A stretch of 64,000 nucleotides of DNA from Pelecanus crispus (GCF_030463565.1 NC_134675.1:20605862-20669861), one strand, 5' to 3'. Positions 1-11,908 are shown, numbered from the stretch's first letter. Notes: a model not told the origin generated them from the sequence alone. Program-made: numbers and translations.

Positions 1-129
1 CCAAGTTCAGGTTGGTGTTTACCATCAATAAAGTGTTTAATTGATTGTTTGGTGGTGTTTCACCTTTAGCCCAAGGGAATCATAGAACCTCCACGATCCT
101 CTCTAGACAGCCCAGTTTGGGTCATGACA
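1..129 (+). mobile_element. LTR-B, 3' portion (cut by window start)
   Basis: This is the downstream part of an ERV LTR. The polyadenylation signal AATAAA near 29-34 lies in the same strand sense, and the element ends in ...GGGTCATGACA at 129. The same sequence appears in reverse at 23215, 27757, 32493 and 57346, which fixes the family and its end. The upstream part lies outside the window. Confidence 0.85.
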
Positions 130-207
130 GTATGCAAAGGCTGAGCCTTGTCCCCCAAATGGGACAAAAGAAAGCTAACCTTTGCACAATCACTGTGAAA
201 AGCACTA

Positions 208-293
208 TCCTAACCCCCCCATCCCACCGGGGCAGGGGGAGTGAGTGAGCGGCTGCGTGGTGCTTAGTTGCTGGCTGGGGCTAAACCATGACA
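208..293 (+). mobile_element. LTR-A 3' end fragment
   Basis: The last ~85 bp match the ends of the complete LTR-A copies at 1940-3593 and 49945-50520: the CCCCCATCCCACCGGGG stretch, the GTGAGTGAGCGGCTG stretch and the terminal ACCATGACA. The fragment abuts CR1 sequence on its right. The 78 bp between it and LTR-B (130-207) are unassigned. Confidence 0.75.
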
Positions 294-611
294 GTACCTG
301 GAAAAATTATGGAGAAGATCATACTGGGTGATACTGAAAGGCATTTAAAGATTAATGCAATCATCAGGCACAGTCAACATGGGTTCACAAAGGGAAAGTC
401 CTGTGTAACGAATTTGATAGCCTTCTATGATAAGGTCACCTGCCTATAGTGGATGAAGGGAAGGCGGTGGATGTAGTTTTTCTGTATTTTAGTGAGGCTT
501 TTGATACTGTCCCTCACAGCATCCTTCTTGACAAGTTGTCCAACTGTGGGATGAGCAGGTACATGGTGCACTGGGTGAAAAACTGGCTGAATGGCAGAGC
601 TCAGAGGGTTG
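294..611 (+). mobile_element. CR1 LINE fragment (reverse transcriptase region)
   Basis: This is a piece of CR1 ORF2 covering RT motif A; the frame at 449-640 reads [11 protein letters not shown]. It matches the reverse complement of 25250-25575, including a shared frame break just before the GTGGATGAAGGG stretch, so both derive from the same defective subfamily. It is truncated on both sides by LTRs. Confidence 0.85.
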
Positions 612-1047
612 ACAGGCTCAAAGAAGACGAGAAATATTAAAACAACACCTTTCCTCCCCTCTTTCCCATGCTCAACTTCATTCCTCTGTGCCCCTGAGTG
701 GTGCAGAGGAGCTTGCGGGGGAGGGGAGTTATGGTCATTACATAACGGTTTCTTTCCCTGCCGCTCCATCCTTCTGACACTTTTCCCCTGTTCCTGCATG
801 TGTTTGCCATGGACTGTAGTCCTTCAGGAAAAAATCTGCTCCAGTGTGGAATCTCCATGGGCCACAGTTTCCATCAGGAAAATAATCTGCTCCGGCATGG
901 GTCCTCCACAGGCTGCAGTGAGTATCTGTTCCAGTGCCAAGGAGCACCCCCTCCTCTTCCTTCTCTGACCTTGGTATTCCCTCTGCTGTTTCTCACTGTT
1001 TTCTTCTCTCCTTTTCTGCCTGTCCAGCATTTTTTGCCCTTTATTAA
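612..1047 (-). mobile_element. LTR-C fragment
   Basis: This is a partial LTR-C in reverse. It contains the family's reiterated TGCTCCAGTGTGG / CATGGGTCC units (about 780-930) and the reverse of the block that lies near the LTR start in the complete copy at 11909-12925. It is truncated by the next LTR-C. Confidence 0.7.
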
Positions 1048-1730
1048 TGTGGTGGGTTGGTCTTGGCTAGCCGCCAGGTGCACACCAAGCTGTTCTATCA
1101 CTCCTCCTCCTCAGCTAGACACAGGGAGAAAATATGATGAAAAGCTCATGGGTCGAGATAAGGACAGGGAGATCACTCACCAATTACCATCAGGGGCAAA
1201 ACAGACTCGACTTCAGGGAAATTATTTTAATTGATTGCCAATTAATAATAAAGTAGGATAATGAGAAAAAAGAACAAATCTAAAAAACACCTTCCCCCCA
1301 CCCCTCCCATCTTCCCGGGCTCAGCTTCACTCCCAACTCTTGTACCTCCTCCCCCCAAGGGGCACGGGGGATGGGGAATGGGGGTTGTGGTCTCCATCAG
1401 TTCATAATGCTTCATCTCTGCCACTCCTTCCTCTTCATGCTCTTCCCCTGCTCCAGTGTGGGGTCCCACCCATGGGATACAGTCTTTCACAAACTTCTCC
1501 AACATGGGTCATTCCCATGGGCTGCAGTTCTTCAAGAACTGCTCCAGCATGGGTCCTTTCCATGGGGTGCAGTCCTTCAGGAATGGACTGCTCCAGCATG
1601 GTCCCCCACAGGCCACACTTCCTGCCAGGAGCCTGCTCCAGTGTGTGCTCTCCACAGGCTGCAGCTTCATTCAGGAAGCTCCCCCCTGCAGTCCCCCCGC
1701 TGCCAAAACTTGGCATGTAAACCCAATACA
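1048..1730 (-). mobile_element. LTR-C copy with internal deletion
   Basis: Both LTR-C ends are recognisable in reverse: TGTGGTGGGTTGG at 1048 and ...AACCCAATACA ending at 1730. The segment between the repeat array and the start is missing compared with 11909-12925. The array of ~20-40 bp units (GCTCCAGCATGGGTCC) spans about 1440-1680. I could not find a convincing TSD. The following 1731-1939 is AT-rich and unassigned. Confidence 0.75.
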
Positions 1731-1939
1731 ATATTGTAAAAAAAGAGAACGTTGAAGTCAAAGACATACTGCATTAATAGAGTACTAAAGGAAGTGATGC
1801 AAAACAACAGTCTCCACACAATAACCAATAAAAATAACTACAGAATAACTAGGGATTTTTTTTTCTTATGAACAGGTGAAGTATTAAGCCCTTAAGCAAT
1901 GCAGTATACTGGACAATAAAACATTGTACCATATGATTT

Positions 1940-3593
1940 TGTCCTGGTTTTGGCTGGGATAGAGTTAATTTTCTTCCTAGTAACTGGCATAGTGCTGTGT
2001 TTGTTGCGTCAAGAGAGGCTTTGGAAGGTACCCAATAAGTCTGGTCGCGTTCAGTGCACTGAACTATCACGATTACGGATTCACAAATAACATAGGCACC
2101 TTTCGTCTAGTCGTGCTGCATGAACTATCACGGCCACACTTAAAGCGTCTGGTCGCATTCAATGACCACTATCACGGCTAGACCAATAAATCAAAGCAAT
2201 TTATTAAAGCAACAGACACACAGGTTCTTTGGATTACCGGTGATAAATTCACTGACTGCAAGGCACATGCAAATACCAAAGCTTTGGATAGTACACAGAT
2301 GCATCAACAGACCTAAAGCGACTCTATAGAGGTTTCTAAGTTTCGTGCGATGATGGGGGGGGTGGAGGGGTGCACTTGGTATAACCAAGTGTCAGATTCT
2401 TACCCAAAGGCGTCCCGATGGGGGGGAAGAGAGGCTCAGCCCGTCGACTGATCCCAGAGGTCAGAGTAGTACACGGTGGTATCTTCCCTAACATCCCCTC
2501 TCTCTTAGGCTAATTTATACTATTTTTACCTTTCAGGTGGAGCTTGAGGGACTCTAGTCATACATACTTTTGTTACGATTGGTGTAAAACTTTCTCGCTT
2601 CGTTTTAAAGGTGTAGGCTCGGAAAAATTCAGAGCACAGGCTCAGTGAGGAGTGGTCTCACCTTAGAGGCGGGTAGGTTTTGGGATGGAGGTGTGTTTTG
2701 GTATTATAATGATATTATAATGAGCAAAGTTTACCAAAAGGACAGCATTTTGTCAAAATCATGACAGTTTGTTGCCTCCGGGTATCAATTATGCAGCTTA
2801 TCGGTGCCATGGTCCTCTTCTGAGTGCCTTATCACAGAGCTTGGCCGTGGTGTCTCCACACCACTCCTCCCTCTGGGCAACTCCCCTTAGAGCCAGTGCA
2901 CCAGGCTCCCCTGATGTTGCTGACATCCAAGGTTGCAGGCTTAGGGAACTCCCTGATGGGATAGATTCCTTGCATCCAGCTGCATTTCATCTGGACAGCT
3001 TCTTCAATGCTGTGTTTTTCTTGAAATTGTAAATCTAAGTCTAATGTCTAAGTCACCTCCAGCAATTACTCCACAGTGTTTTGGATTTAGGATGAGAAGA
3101 ATGTTGATAACACACTGATGGTTTAGTGATTGCTAAGTACTGCTTATGCTAGTCAAGGACTTTTCAGCTTCCCAGGCTCTGCCAGGTGCACAAGAAACTG
3201 GGAGGGGGCACAGCCAGAATAGTTGATCCAAACTGACCAAAGGGCTATTCCATACCATATGATTTCATGCTCAGTATATAAACTGGGGGGAGCTGGCCGG
3301 GGAGCAGTGATCGCTGCTTGGGAACTGTCTGGGTATCGGTCAGCAGGAGGTGAGCAATTGCAATGTGCATCACTTGCTTTGTATATTATTATTACTATTA
3401 TTATTATATTGTTATTACTACTACTACTACTATTTTACTTTCTTTTATTTCAATTAATAAACTGTTCTTATCTCAACCCAAGAGTTTTTCCTCACTCTTA
3501 CTCCTCCGATTCTCTCCCCCATCCCATCGGGGTAGGGGGAGTGAGTGAGCGGCTGCATGGTGCTTAGTTGCTGGCTGGGGCTAAACCACGACA
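1940..3593 (+). mobile_element. Solo LTR-A with a nested LTR-D
   Basis: The LTR runs from TGTCCTGGTTTTGGC to ...AACCACGACA and is flanked by a perfect 5-bp TSD, GATTT (1935-1939 and 3594-3598). It holds a TATA box (TATATAAAC, about 3275), an ATT/ACT microsatellite (about 3386-3434) and an AATAAA signal near 3455. It is interrupted at 2002-3075 by LTR-D. Removing that gives a ~580-bp LTR, the size of the other copies. A 5-bp duplication fits class I or ERVL-type elements. Confidence 0.92.
2002..3075 (-). mobile_element. Solo LTR-D nested in LTR-A
   Basis: The element is bounded by TGTTGCG...CTCCACA and by a perfect TSD, GTGTT (1997-2001 and 3076-3080), created inside LTR-A. The minus strand carries a TTTAATAAATTGC polyadenylation context near 2205, which sets the orientation. 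The stretch 2030-2185 holds three degenerate ~60-bp units, each containing ACTATCACG. I know the family only from this copy. Confidence 0.88.
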
Positions 3594-3598
3594 GATTT

Positions 3599-4445
3599 AT
3601 ATAGAACAAGGAACTACTGAGTATTTTGCAAAAGAAGATAAGTCAACTTGTAATAATATGTTGCTGCTGTGAGAAGCCAGAACTATTTAACCAGTTCATT
3701 TTTTAATTCTTCTTATTAATTCCACTTTAAACAGAAAACAAACATGATCCAGGAAACTTTATTTTAAAAATGAAGAGGATCACAAACAAAATACTGAGGA
3801 ACTACAATTGGCTTATCCTGCAGATGTGATAGCCAGTAGATGAGAACAGCATGACTGAGCATACAATTTACACAAAAAAGAGAAACAGAGTTTCAAGAGT
3901 ATGTTTGGTCTGATGAATTTTGTACGAGTAGACTTAGCAAGCAGGAAAAGTAAAAGAAAATGGTGTGAAAGAAGGCCATTTAACTTCTAACATCTCTGGC
4001 CCCAGCCTCCCCTACTGCTGCACGCACCCATGGGGTAATGGACCAGCAGCTGGCGGCTCACCTCACCCTGAAGGAAAGTGGCATGGACCCTGCATCCTTC
4101 CCCAGCCGGCACCTTGCCCTCCTCACACCTCACCCTCTTCCCTCCTGCTCTTCCCGCTTCCCTTTTTTTGACAAAGCACTCCTCAGGTCCTGCTGTCTGT
4201 GCAGAAGAGCTGGCAGGGTGGCAGTTTAGGCACTGGTAACAACTGGAGCAGGACAGGAAATGCCTAGGCCTGAGATGAGCAGGGGTGTCACAGCACCCCG
4301 AAAGGCAGTCCTTGTGTGAACAGTGCGCTTCTGGGCACAGGGCATCACACAACAGCTAAGCACAGCAGAGGACTGGTGGGTCCACGCTGCTCTGCAACTT
4401 CTTCCAGTTATGATCAACATGCTAGATCAGAAGAAGCAGAAGGCA
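3599..4445. other. No recognised feature
   Basis: This is mixed AT-rich and moderately GC-rich sequence with no recognisable repeat, RNA gene or coding region. Short open frames near 3965-4352 occur on both strands over the same bases, have no recognisable protein features, and look like chance frames. Confidence 0.5.
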
Positions 4446-5040
4446 TGTAGTCAGCTGGTCTTTCCTGATTCCCCTGAAAGGGATAACCTCTGATAGTTTT
4501 AGTTATCTGCTGAGACATATATTTCAAAGAATGTGACTCCTTGTCTTGCATGATTGAAAACAGACCCTGAGTAAGCTTGTTAGGCTTCCTGTGTAAAACA
4601 CTGATAACACCTCCATGCCAAGATAACTCAAGGAACCGGTTTCATGGCATTCCAAGGCCAAAAAGATTGATGAGCTAATTAAATGGCTATAAATGGACAA
4701 AGGAAGCCCAAAAGTTCAACTAGCGGACAAGTGAAGAAGACTATTGGAGACCACCAGAGGACCCCCGAAAACCACCAAAGAGGGCAATTATGCATGCGGA
4801 TTGGGCATTTGCATATGATAATGATCTCATGTTTATGTATATGAATTCTTAGAAATCCTATGAATATGTATAACTTGATAGTATAAAATCTCTGAAAGTT
4901 TGCCAAATCATTGGAGCATTCATGGTGGAACGATCCCCAGTGCTGCCCAGCGCTGCAATAAAGAATGCCTGCTTAATAGTAACTTTGTTGCTATTGAGTT
5001 TTATTTCGGGAACTTTCTGAAGACTCCGTTTCCTCTTACA
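4446..5040 (+). mobile_element. Probable LTR-E
   Basis: The layout is LTR-like: a TATA-like TATAAAATC near 4882, an AATAAAG polyadenylation signal near 4958, a T-rich U5-like stretch, and an end at ...CCTCTTACA. The start could be the TGTAGTC at about 4446 or a later TGT. No TSD was found, so the limits are tentative. There is only one copy in the window. Confidence 0.5.
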
Positions 5041-6299
5041 GAGAGGTTCGGACTTTGAGGAATAGTATCCGCGAATTTTTGTATCACCCCTCTGCAGGTG
5101 ACTGAAGCTCTAGAACATGGGACTTGATTATAAGCAGTCTTAACAAGAGCTGCAAGTACTGCATGTATTCAGAAGACCACTCAGACAGTCATTTGTCCCT
5201 AAGATGTGGGGGAGCAAGGGGGCAGACAAGCAGGTTCACAGAGTCTAAACTCAGAAGAGTCTCAGCTCAATCCAGCTTAACTATTGACACCCACAGCTTG
5301 CAGACTTTCTCACAGAACCTGAATTCAAGCACATCTATTAAAAAAACCAAACGCCTTTTTGAAGAGCCAATGTACTGAAAATCCATCAACTTCTCAAGGA
5401 AGTTCTCCAGTGTAATTACTCTTCAATTAGGGAATTTCAGTCTTGAAAGTTCAGCTTCTACCTATTCCACCTATTCTGATACTTTTGCCAGCAAGTTTTA
5501 AAAGCTTTAGTATGATATATTTTTTCACTTTTTACATAACTACAATAAGGGATCAAGTAATCGTCTCTTGGTGACTTCCTCTTCACTGAAATATTGCTCA
5601 TCTCTGCCTATAACCTCTCTCGTATTTCCACATCTATAAAATGTGGACACTGACTGGATACAAACTTTTAGTAATGGTTTTACCAGTGTTTTGCTAGATC
5701 ATTTCCCTATTTTATATGATACTCCAGTGTAGTACTTCCTGACCGGAAGACCATTGTACGTCAAGGAGTTAGTGATCCGCATAACAGTTAACCTGAATAG
5801 GCCCAGGCCTGTGCTGAGCTGAGCCGTGCTGTGCTGCACTGTGCTGCATGTACAGCGTGGCCTTCAGGCCTGTGTTGTGCTGCGCATATCCCTTGACTGC
5901 AGGATAAATTCAGCCAGCTCATTGTAACAGAGGAGCCTGCAGGCAGCTCCCACTTAGTAATGGTAATTATGCCACCCGCATGGCCTTGCCTTTCTCTAAA
6001 AGTGCAGCAGGAAGTTTTAATGCCAACATCCTTTCTGCTTGACAGATGAAAGAATGAAGAGAGTTGTTTTCTTGTAAAACAATCTTATAAGAGCTCAAAC
6101 GACCAAAATGGAGAAACCCTTTCTACAGATGGGATCTGCACAACATGCTGCACCCTGATTGGGGGCTTGTTTGATGCTGCACAGCTCGGGGTTCTCAGCA
6201 TCTGAATGGACGTAAGATTATTTATGCTATTATCTCTTTCTTTATAGTGTTAGGTCTAATATATACCATTTTAAAAAATACAGATTCTGAGTGACTTTC
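5041..6299. other. No recognised feature
   Basis: This is non-coding-looking sequence. A short run rich in CTGTGCTG repeats lies at about 5815-5870. I recognise no repeat family or gene. Confidence 0.5.
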
Positions 6300-6488
6300 T
6301 GTATTGGGTATATGTGCCAAGGTTTCAGTAGTGAGGGGGTCGCTCACAGGTGGTCCCTGTGAGAAGACATCAGGGGCTGCCCTGTGCCAGACACAGCCAG
6401 TTCCAGGCAGCTTGATGAAGGACCCACCAGAGGCCAAAGCTGAGGCAATCAGCGAAGTTTGTGGTGCCTCTATGAAAACATATTTAAG
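6300..6488 (+). mobile_element. LTR-C 5' fragment
   Basis: It starts TGTATTGGG as in the complete copy at 11909 and runs through the GGCCAAAGCTGAG block to the ACATATTTAAG stretch. There it is cut by a second LTR-C start. Confidence 0.75.
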
Positions 6489-7455
6489 TGTATACAATTT
6501 ACGTGGAAAGGATTTGGTAGCGGGGGGGCTGCAGGGGTGGCTTCTGTGAGAAGAGGCCAGAAGATGCCCCCATGTCAGACAGAGCCAGTTCCAGACGGCT
6601 CCAAGACAGACCTACCGCTGGCCAAAGCTGAGCCAATCAGTGACTTTGGTAGCGCTTCTCTGATAACTTATTTAAGAAAGGGTAAAAAAACCTGCTGCAC
6701 AGCAGGAGCTGTGAGAGTGGAGTGAGAATATGTGAGAGAAACAACTCTGCAGACACCAAGGTCAGTGAAGAAGGAGGGGGAGGAGGTGCTCCAGGCACTG
6801 GAGCAGAGATTCCCCTGCAGCCTGTGGTGAAGACCATGGTGACACAGGTTGTCCCCCTGCAGCCCATGGAGGTCCACATGGAGCAGATATCCACTCTGCA
6901 GCCTGTGGAGAACCCCACACCAGAGCAGGTGGATGGGCCCGAAGGAGGCTGTGAGCCCATGGGAAGCCTGCGCTGGAGCAGGCTCCTGGCAGGAACTGTG
7001 GCCCATGGGGAGAAGCCCGCACAGGAGCAGGTTTTCTGGAAAGACCTGTGGCCCCATGGAAAGGACCCATGCTGATGCAGTCCATTTCTGAAGGACTGCA
7101 CCCTGTGGGAAGGACCCATGCTGGAGCAGTTCTTTAACTACAGCCTGTGGGGGAAGAGCGTGAGGAGGAAGGAGTGGCAGAGATGAAGCATTATGAACTG
7201 ACCACAACCTCCATTCCCCATCCCCCTGTGCCCCTTGGGGGGAGGAGGTACTAGAGTTGGGAGTGAAGTTGAGCCCGGGAAGAAGGAAGGTGTTTTTAGA
7301 TTTGTTCTCATTTCTCATTATCCTGCTCTGATTTAATTGGCAATAAATTAATTTCCCCAAGTCAACTCTGTTTTGCCCATGACGGTAATTGCTGAGTGAT
7401 CTCCCTGTCCTTATCTTGACCCACTAGCCTTTTCTCATATTTTCTCTTTTATAAA
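6489..7455 (+). mobile_element. LTR-C, near complete
   Basis: It starts with TGTATAC and carries the family landmarks in order: GGCTGCAGGGGTGGC, the CCAAAGCTGAGCCAATCAG block, a TTTAAGAAAGGG stretch, the GACACCAAGGTCAG block, the GC-rich reiterated array (about 6800-7140) and an ATTGGCAATAAATTAA signal near 7340. The usual AACCCACCAC end is missing, and LTR-F sequence follows. Confidence 0.8.
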
Positions 7456-7477
7456 AGCTAGGTGAAGAAGGAGGAAG

Positions 7478-7769
7478 GGGGGACATTTGGAGTTACGGTG
7501 TTTGTCTTCCCAAGTAACCGTTACACTTGATGAAGCCCTGCTTTCCTGGAAATGGCTAACCATCTGCCTGCTGATGGGAAGTAGTGAATGAATTCCTTAT
7601 TTTGCTTTGCTTGGGCATGCAGCTTTTGCTTTACCTGTGAAACTGTCTTTATCTCAACCCATGTGTTTTCTCACTTTTACCCTTCTGATTCTCTCCCCCA
7701 TCCCACTGTGGGGAGAGTGAGCGAGTGGCTGTGTGGGGCTTATCTGCCTACTGGGGTTAAACCATGATA
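7478..7769 (+). mobile_element. LTR-F copy
   Basis: A purine run (GAAGGAGGAAGGGGGGAC) of polypurine-tract type precedes sequence shared with 63050-63341, including TTTGTCTTCCCAAGTAACCG and GATGGGAAGTAG. The 3' part (CTTTATCTCAACCC to TTAAACCATGATA) resembles the end of LTR-A, so A and F appear to be related families. Confidence 0.7.
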
Positions 7770-8629
7770 CTTGTGGCCTACAGGATCGTAACATATACCT
7801 TATGCATAATTTTATTTTCTTATGTTTAATTTTGAAAAAAAATCTGTGTTAAAATTTGTTCTTGCTCCATCTGAATGTTACCTCATGCAATGCAACAATT
7901 TAGTATTTTCTCTATTTGCTTTTTTGTGTCTTAGAATAGTTTGGTATCTGTCTCAAGGAATAGCAGGAGTTGGTGAAGAATGTCTACAATTCCTTGGTAC
8001 CTTTCATGAGCTTTATCTCTAGTTTTAGTCTTGATGTGACTTTTTTCCCCCTTTTCCGTCTCTACAAACATGGTATCCGTCTGTATCTGTGACTATTCTA
8101 GGGGACCTTCGAGAGCATAGTGAAGTGACATTTTTTTAAGCCCCTTCAGCTGAATACAAAATTGTCATATGGTTAAGAACAACCATGTAGAAAATTGAGA
8201 GGGTGACTCTGGGCGCAAGTTGGTGGGAGACAACTCCCCACCACTGTTTGTAATCTGGGGCTGGCAGTGCATACAGCAGGATCACCAGCTTGCACTGGAA
8301 GAGCCTGTAAGCTGCATACAGGTCAAGGTCTATAGGCTAGCTGCCCCTGCTCTAGACAGTGCAATATGGCACCTTTGTAGATACTCTTACGTAGCTCAGT
8401 TTTAACCTGACTTTTCCCTTTCAACTAAATATTTCACTTTTTTATTGCATATTGGAAATAATTATTTCCAAAAACCTTTGCTCTATAATTCCAACAGCAT
8501 GTTTTGGTGACAACAAAAGAAAATAGAATTTCCAAATATACTTAATATATGTATGCGAGTAGTACAAGGACAACTTTTAGCCAAGATAAGCGACAAGTGC
8601 CCCTCCCCCAGCTTTTGGTGAAATACCCG
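7770..8629. other. No recognised feature upstream of the CpG block
   Basis: This is AT-rich sequence without recognisable repeats. Short open frames (7822-8022, 8220-8405) lack any family resemblance or coding signal. Confidence 0.5.
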
Positions 8630-9640
8630 CCCCTGCAGACAGCCAGTTGTACCATTTGCTCCGGGTGCCACGCCCTTCTTTTGGTTACATGGTCTGTTGT
8701 GATTGGCTGGAAGCATCCGTTACCGCACGGGCCACGGGGGGGGGGGGGGGGGAGTATTTTCACCCTTAGCCCCAGTGAGCGTAGTGGACTGTATCGTACT
8801 CTGAGCCTTCTTGTTTCTCCTTGCTGCGTGTCAGAGTTCTGCCGCCCTGGACTGCTGGTAGGAGGTGGGGGTGGTGTCTGTTCGCTTGAGCCGTTGGGGT
8901 TGCAGTTCGGGCTCCGCGGTGGGCCCTACCTGTGCCTGCTGGAGCGCGGGCGACGGGTGGTACCTGGGGAGGGGCCGTGGGAAGCCGGGCAGGCTTTAGT
9001 GCACTGTGCGGTGGGCCAAGGCACTGTGGGGGCTGGCTAGGGGCTGGCGGGAAAGGTGTCGTGCGGGTGGGTGCTGCGAAGCGCCAGTGGGCGGTGTTGT
9101 GGAGTGGCGGCAGCGGGGCGCCTAGCATTGTTCGCGAAGATCGTGTGAGGGCTGTGTTCCCCGTGGGGCTCGCCGGGGCGGTGCGATTAAATCACCCAGA
9201 TGTGCGGCTCGGAGTGTATGAGTGTGCTTCCTGGCTGTCGGGCAGCGGGCAGGCGGGTGTGCGTGTATTGGCTGGGCCGCGGGCGCGGTGTTAACTGCGG
9301 ATTTCCTGTTGCGTCAGGGTGCTGAGCGCTGGGAGCTGGCGAACCGCTGAGCGCAGCGTTACGCTTCTGTGTGCGGCAGCGGTGGGCGTGGGGTGCGCTC
9401 GCGCTTGGCGCTTCAGCAAGAGGCGGTAACGCCGCTGCCCCCCTCGTAACGCGGCTGAGCTCCACGGCAGGGCTAGCAGCTTCTGCCAGCTGCTCCCTGT
9501 TTTTAAAGTCGCTTCTCGAATAAACCTCGATTACTCCGGGGCCGCACCGTGAGACCAGGCAGCAGCGGTCAGGAGGCGTCTGAAGTACGGTTATGTGGGG
9601 CAGGGGCTGCAGGGTAGGTAGCAGACACGTTCTTCGTGTG
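8630..9640 (+). promoter_or_regulatory. MACIR: GC/CpG-rich block, probable MACIR promoter and 5' exon
   Basis: Roughly 1 kb is very rich in G+C and CpG (for example GGGCGCGGTGTTAACTGCGG and GGTGCGCTCGCGCTTGGCG), unlike all sequence around it. An inverted CCAAT box (GATTGGCTGG) lies at 8701-8710, followed by a run of 17 G (8736-8752). It lies 32 kb upstream of, and on the same side as, the MACIR coding exon. As I recall, human MACIR also has a non-coding 5' exon and one coding exon. I infer that transcription starts here. I could not choose a splice donor with confidence; the GTAGGT near 9614 is one candidate. Open frames inside the block are by-products of high GC. Confidence 0.6.
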
Positions 9641-11483
9641 GCTGAGCAGCAGTCCTCTCACAGTTGCATGGTGCTTTTCAAGCCCTTGCAGCACCCGGTG
9701 CTCTTATGTAGACATGGTTTTCCCCCTGCAGCACGGAGATCCTCATATATAGGTTTTCACTTTCCTTTTCTCCGAGTAGAGTTCCTATCTCTGTACTTAC
9801 TATTGTAGTGTAGTCAGCAAGAGGAATGAATTTGGTGAACTCTTTTCCTGCCACAGTGGAAGGGTCTGCAGGCCTGTTTTGCCCTGTGTTCTCTCTCAGA
9901 CCCACATTTTTTTCTCTTCCTATAAATGCTTTAAAATATAATGGAAATAAGAATTAGGCAGTAAAGAACAGAGCAGTGAAGCTGTTCTGGCAAGTCTAGG
10001 AGGAAAAAGAAAAAGGTATTAATTCTGATACCTTTGCAGAAACCTTGGGAATTTTTATGTAAATCCTTAAGCTTGTAGTTAGATTGATCAAGTGTATTTT
10101 TTCCATCAGCTATCATTAACAGTCTAAACTGGTGGGAAAGCCAGAATTAACATATGTTAGCACCTGTATCTGTTCATAACTGCTTAATTCTTTTAAGTTG
10201 CAACTTACAACCAACAGCAGTCCCAATTATACCATTCTTAATACTCTTATACAAGTGCTAAACTTGACTATAACTTTGCTATTCAGTCTAATAGTAACAA
10301 GATATACAAGTGCCCAGCTTTCTATGGGTAGTTTTATATTGCACTGTAGTAAAAGGTGGTGGGTTTTGGTTTGGGGGTTTTTTTGGTGGGGTTTTTTTTG
10401 TTTGGGTTTTTTTTTTTTTTAGTGAAAGGTAAATGGAGAGTCAAAGCTCTGTTTAAATGTCAGTTATATCATCCATGATACTCACAGATTGCATTTGTGC
10501 ACTCTAATGTACATTAAAAAGTTACTTTACAGAATATGAAGCTTGCTAAGTGGTTTTGGTTTATTGGCAGGTTTCTTTTGCCTATTAATATATTGGGGAG
10601 GGGGTGTCTCTGAACAGTTAAAGTACTGATGTTTCAAGTGTCCTACAGCTATGTAGGAAAACAGTCTCAGGTCTTAATTTTTCTTATCTAGTTATTATTT
10701 ATATGCAATTTTATGTAGGGTTTTAGCTGACATAAGTGAGAGTGCATGTGTACCTATTGCACAGAAAATAGCAAATAATGTATATTAGTAGATATTTTCT
10801 GTGAACATGTCTTGGCTTGTTATGGTGTCTAGGGTGGTGCTGTACATCACTGTACATACATGCTTGCATAGCTGCATGTAGAAATTAATTAATGTCAGAA
10901 GACTGCAGTTAAGCAGATTTCAGTAGGAATGATTGGGAAGGTCTGTGATGGGAGAATGACTTGCTGCTTCTACCAGTAGTTGGTTGCCTTCTGACTTTGC
11001 TCTGAATACGGTAGAATTCCTTGGAATGTTCCCATAAAGAGGCACAAGGACTAGAGATGTGCAGCATTGATTTCCCCTGTTGTTTCCCTTACTGAAAACT
11101 TCTTTTCCCACCACCCAACTTAATGTTGCTGCTGTTGGTGTATTTTGAAACATATTCTGTCTTATGTGGTATGTTGGTGTTTTGGGTTTTTTTTTTTTGT
11201 TTTGTGGGGGTTTTTTTGAGAGAGTGGTTATGAGGATGGAGGAGGGGGTGGTACTTGCAGTGACTCTGAAATTGAGGGAAGTGGATAATGGCTGTGTGAT
11301 CACTGAAATTAAATTCTTGTATGACTGTACTGGCATTTTAGCATGGCTTTCTTTTATAATCTCTTCATCTTTGACCAGCCATATGCTGCCTGTCTTGCCA
11401 CCAGGCTTGGATAATCAGATGCAAATGCAATATGTTATGGTAAAGTCAGATGAATTGAGTATTCCTGGTCAATGTTTAGACAG
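9641..11483. other. MACIR intron, mostly unique sequence
   Basis: There is no gene here. Two G/T-rich homopolymer-type tracts (about 10350-10420 and 11170-11215, GGGTTTTTT-like) are low-complexity. Otherwise this is AT-rich sequence of ordinary intron appearance. Confidence 0.55.
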
Positions 11484-11612
11484 TCATTGGAAGTGTTCAA
11501 GGTCAGGTTGGCTGGGGCTTTGAGCAACCTGATCTAGTGAAAGATGTTCCTGCCTGTGGCGAGGGGGTTGGAACTAGATGATCTTTAAAGGTTCCTTCCA
11601 ATCCAAATTACT
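11484..11612 (+). mobile_element. CR1 3' tail fragment
   Basis: It matches the end of CR1 ORF2 and the 3' UTR: GGAAGTGTTCAAGGTCAGG, TTGAGCAACCTGATCTAGTG, then CCTTCCAATCC. The same blocks occur at 19869-19975 and 45113-45240. It is severely 5'-truncated, as is usual for CR1. Confidence 0.9.
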
Positions 11613-11908
11613 CTGACTCCATTTTCTCTTGGCACTACTTGTAAGTGTAAATCATATTTATTATATTTGAGTGAGCTGTTGGACTTCTATTAGTGTTTGT
11701 CACGTACTGGCATTGCATGTAAACAAATGATACCTAAAACTGTTTAAGTATGGGGAGGGACATTTGAGGAGGCAGAGAGTAAAACTTGAAAGGTCATCAT
11801 ATTACATAGTTTAGTAAGCTTGAGGAAGTGACCTTCTGAAGTGTGGATGGTGTAAATGCAATGAGACACACCTTTCCAAGAAAAAGTACCTGCTGCAGAT
11901 TATATCAC

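Noticed and set aside
1..293. LTR-B and LTR-A fragment as the two LTRs of one provirus
   Set aside because: They are different families only ~80 bp apart, with no internal sequence between them.
3363..3548. Tyr/Ile/Thr-repeat open frames
   Set aside because: Translation of the ATT/ACT microsatellite in LTR-A; the same happens at 50289.
6668..7360. 230-codon minus-strand open frame
   Set aside because: It lies wholly in an LTR-C and is produced by the GC-rich reiterated array; equivalent frames occur in all LTR-C copies on both strands.
8549..9294. Open frames across the CpG block
   Set aside because: Overlapping frames on both strands in GC-rich DNA, with Gly/Arg/Pro-rich products and no recognisable domains.
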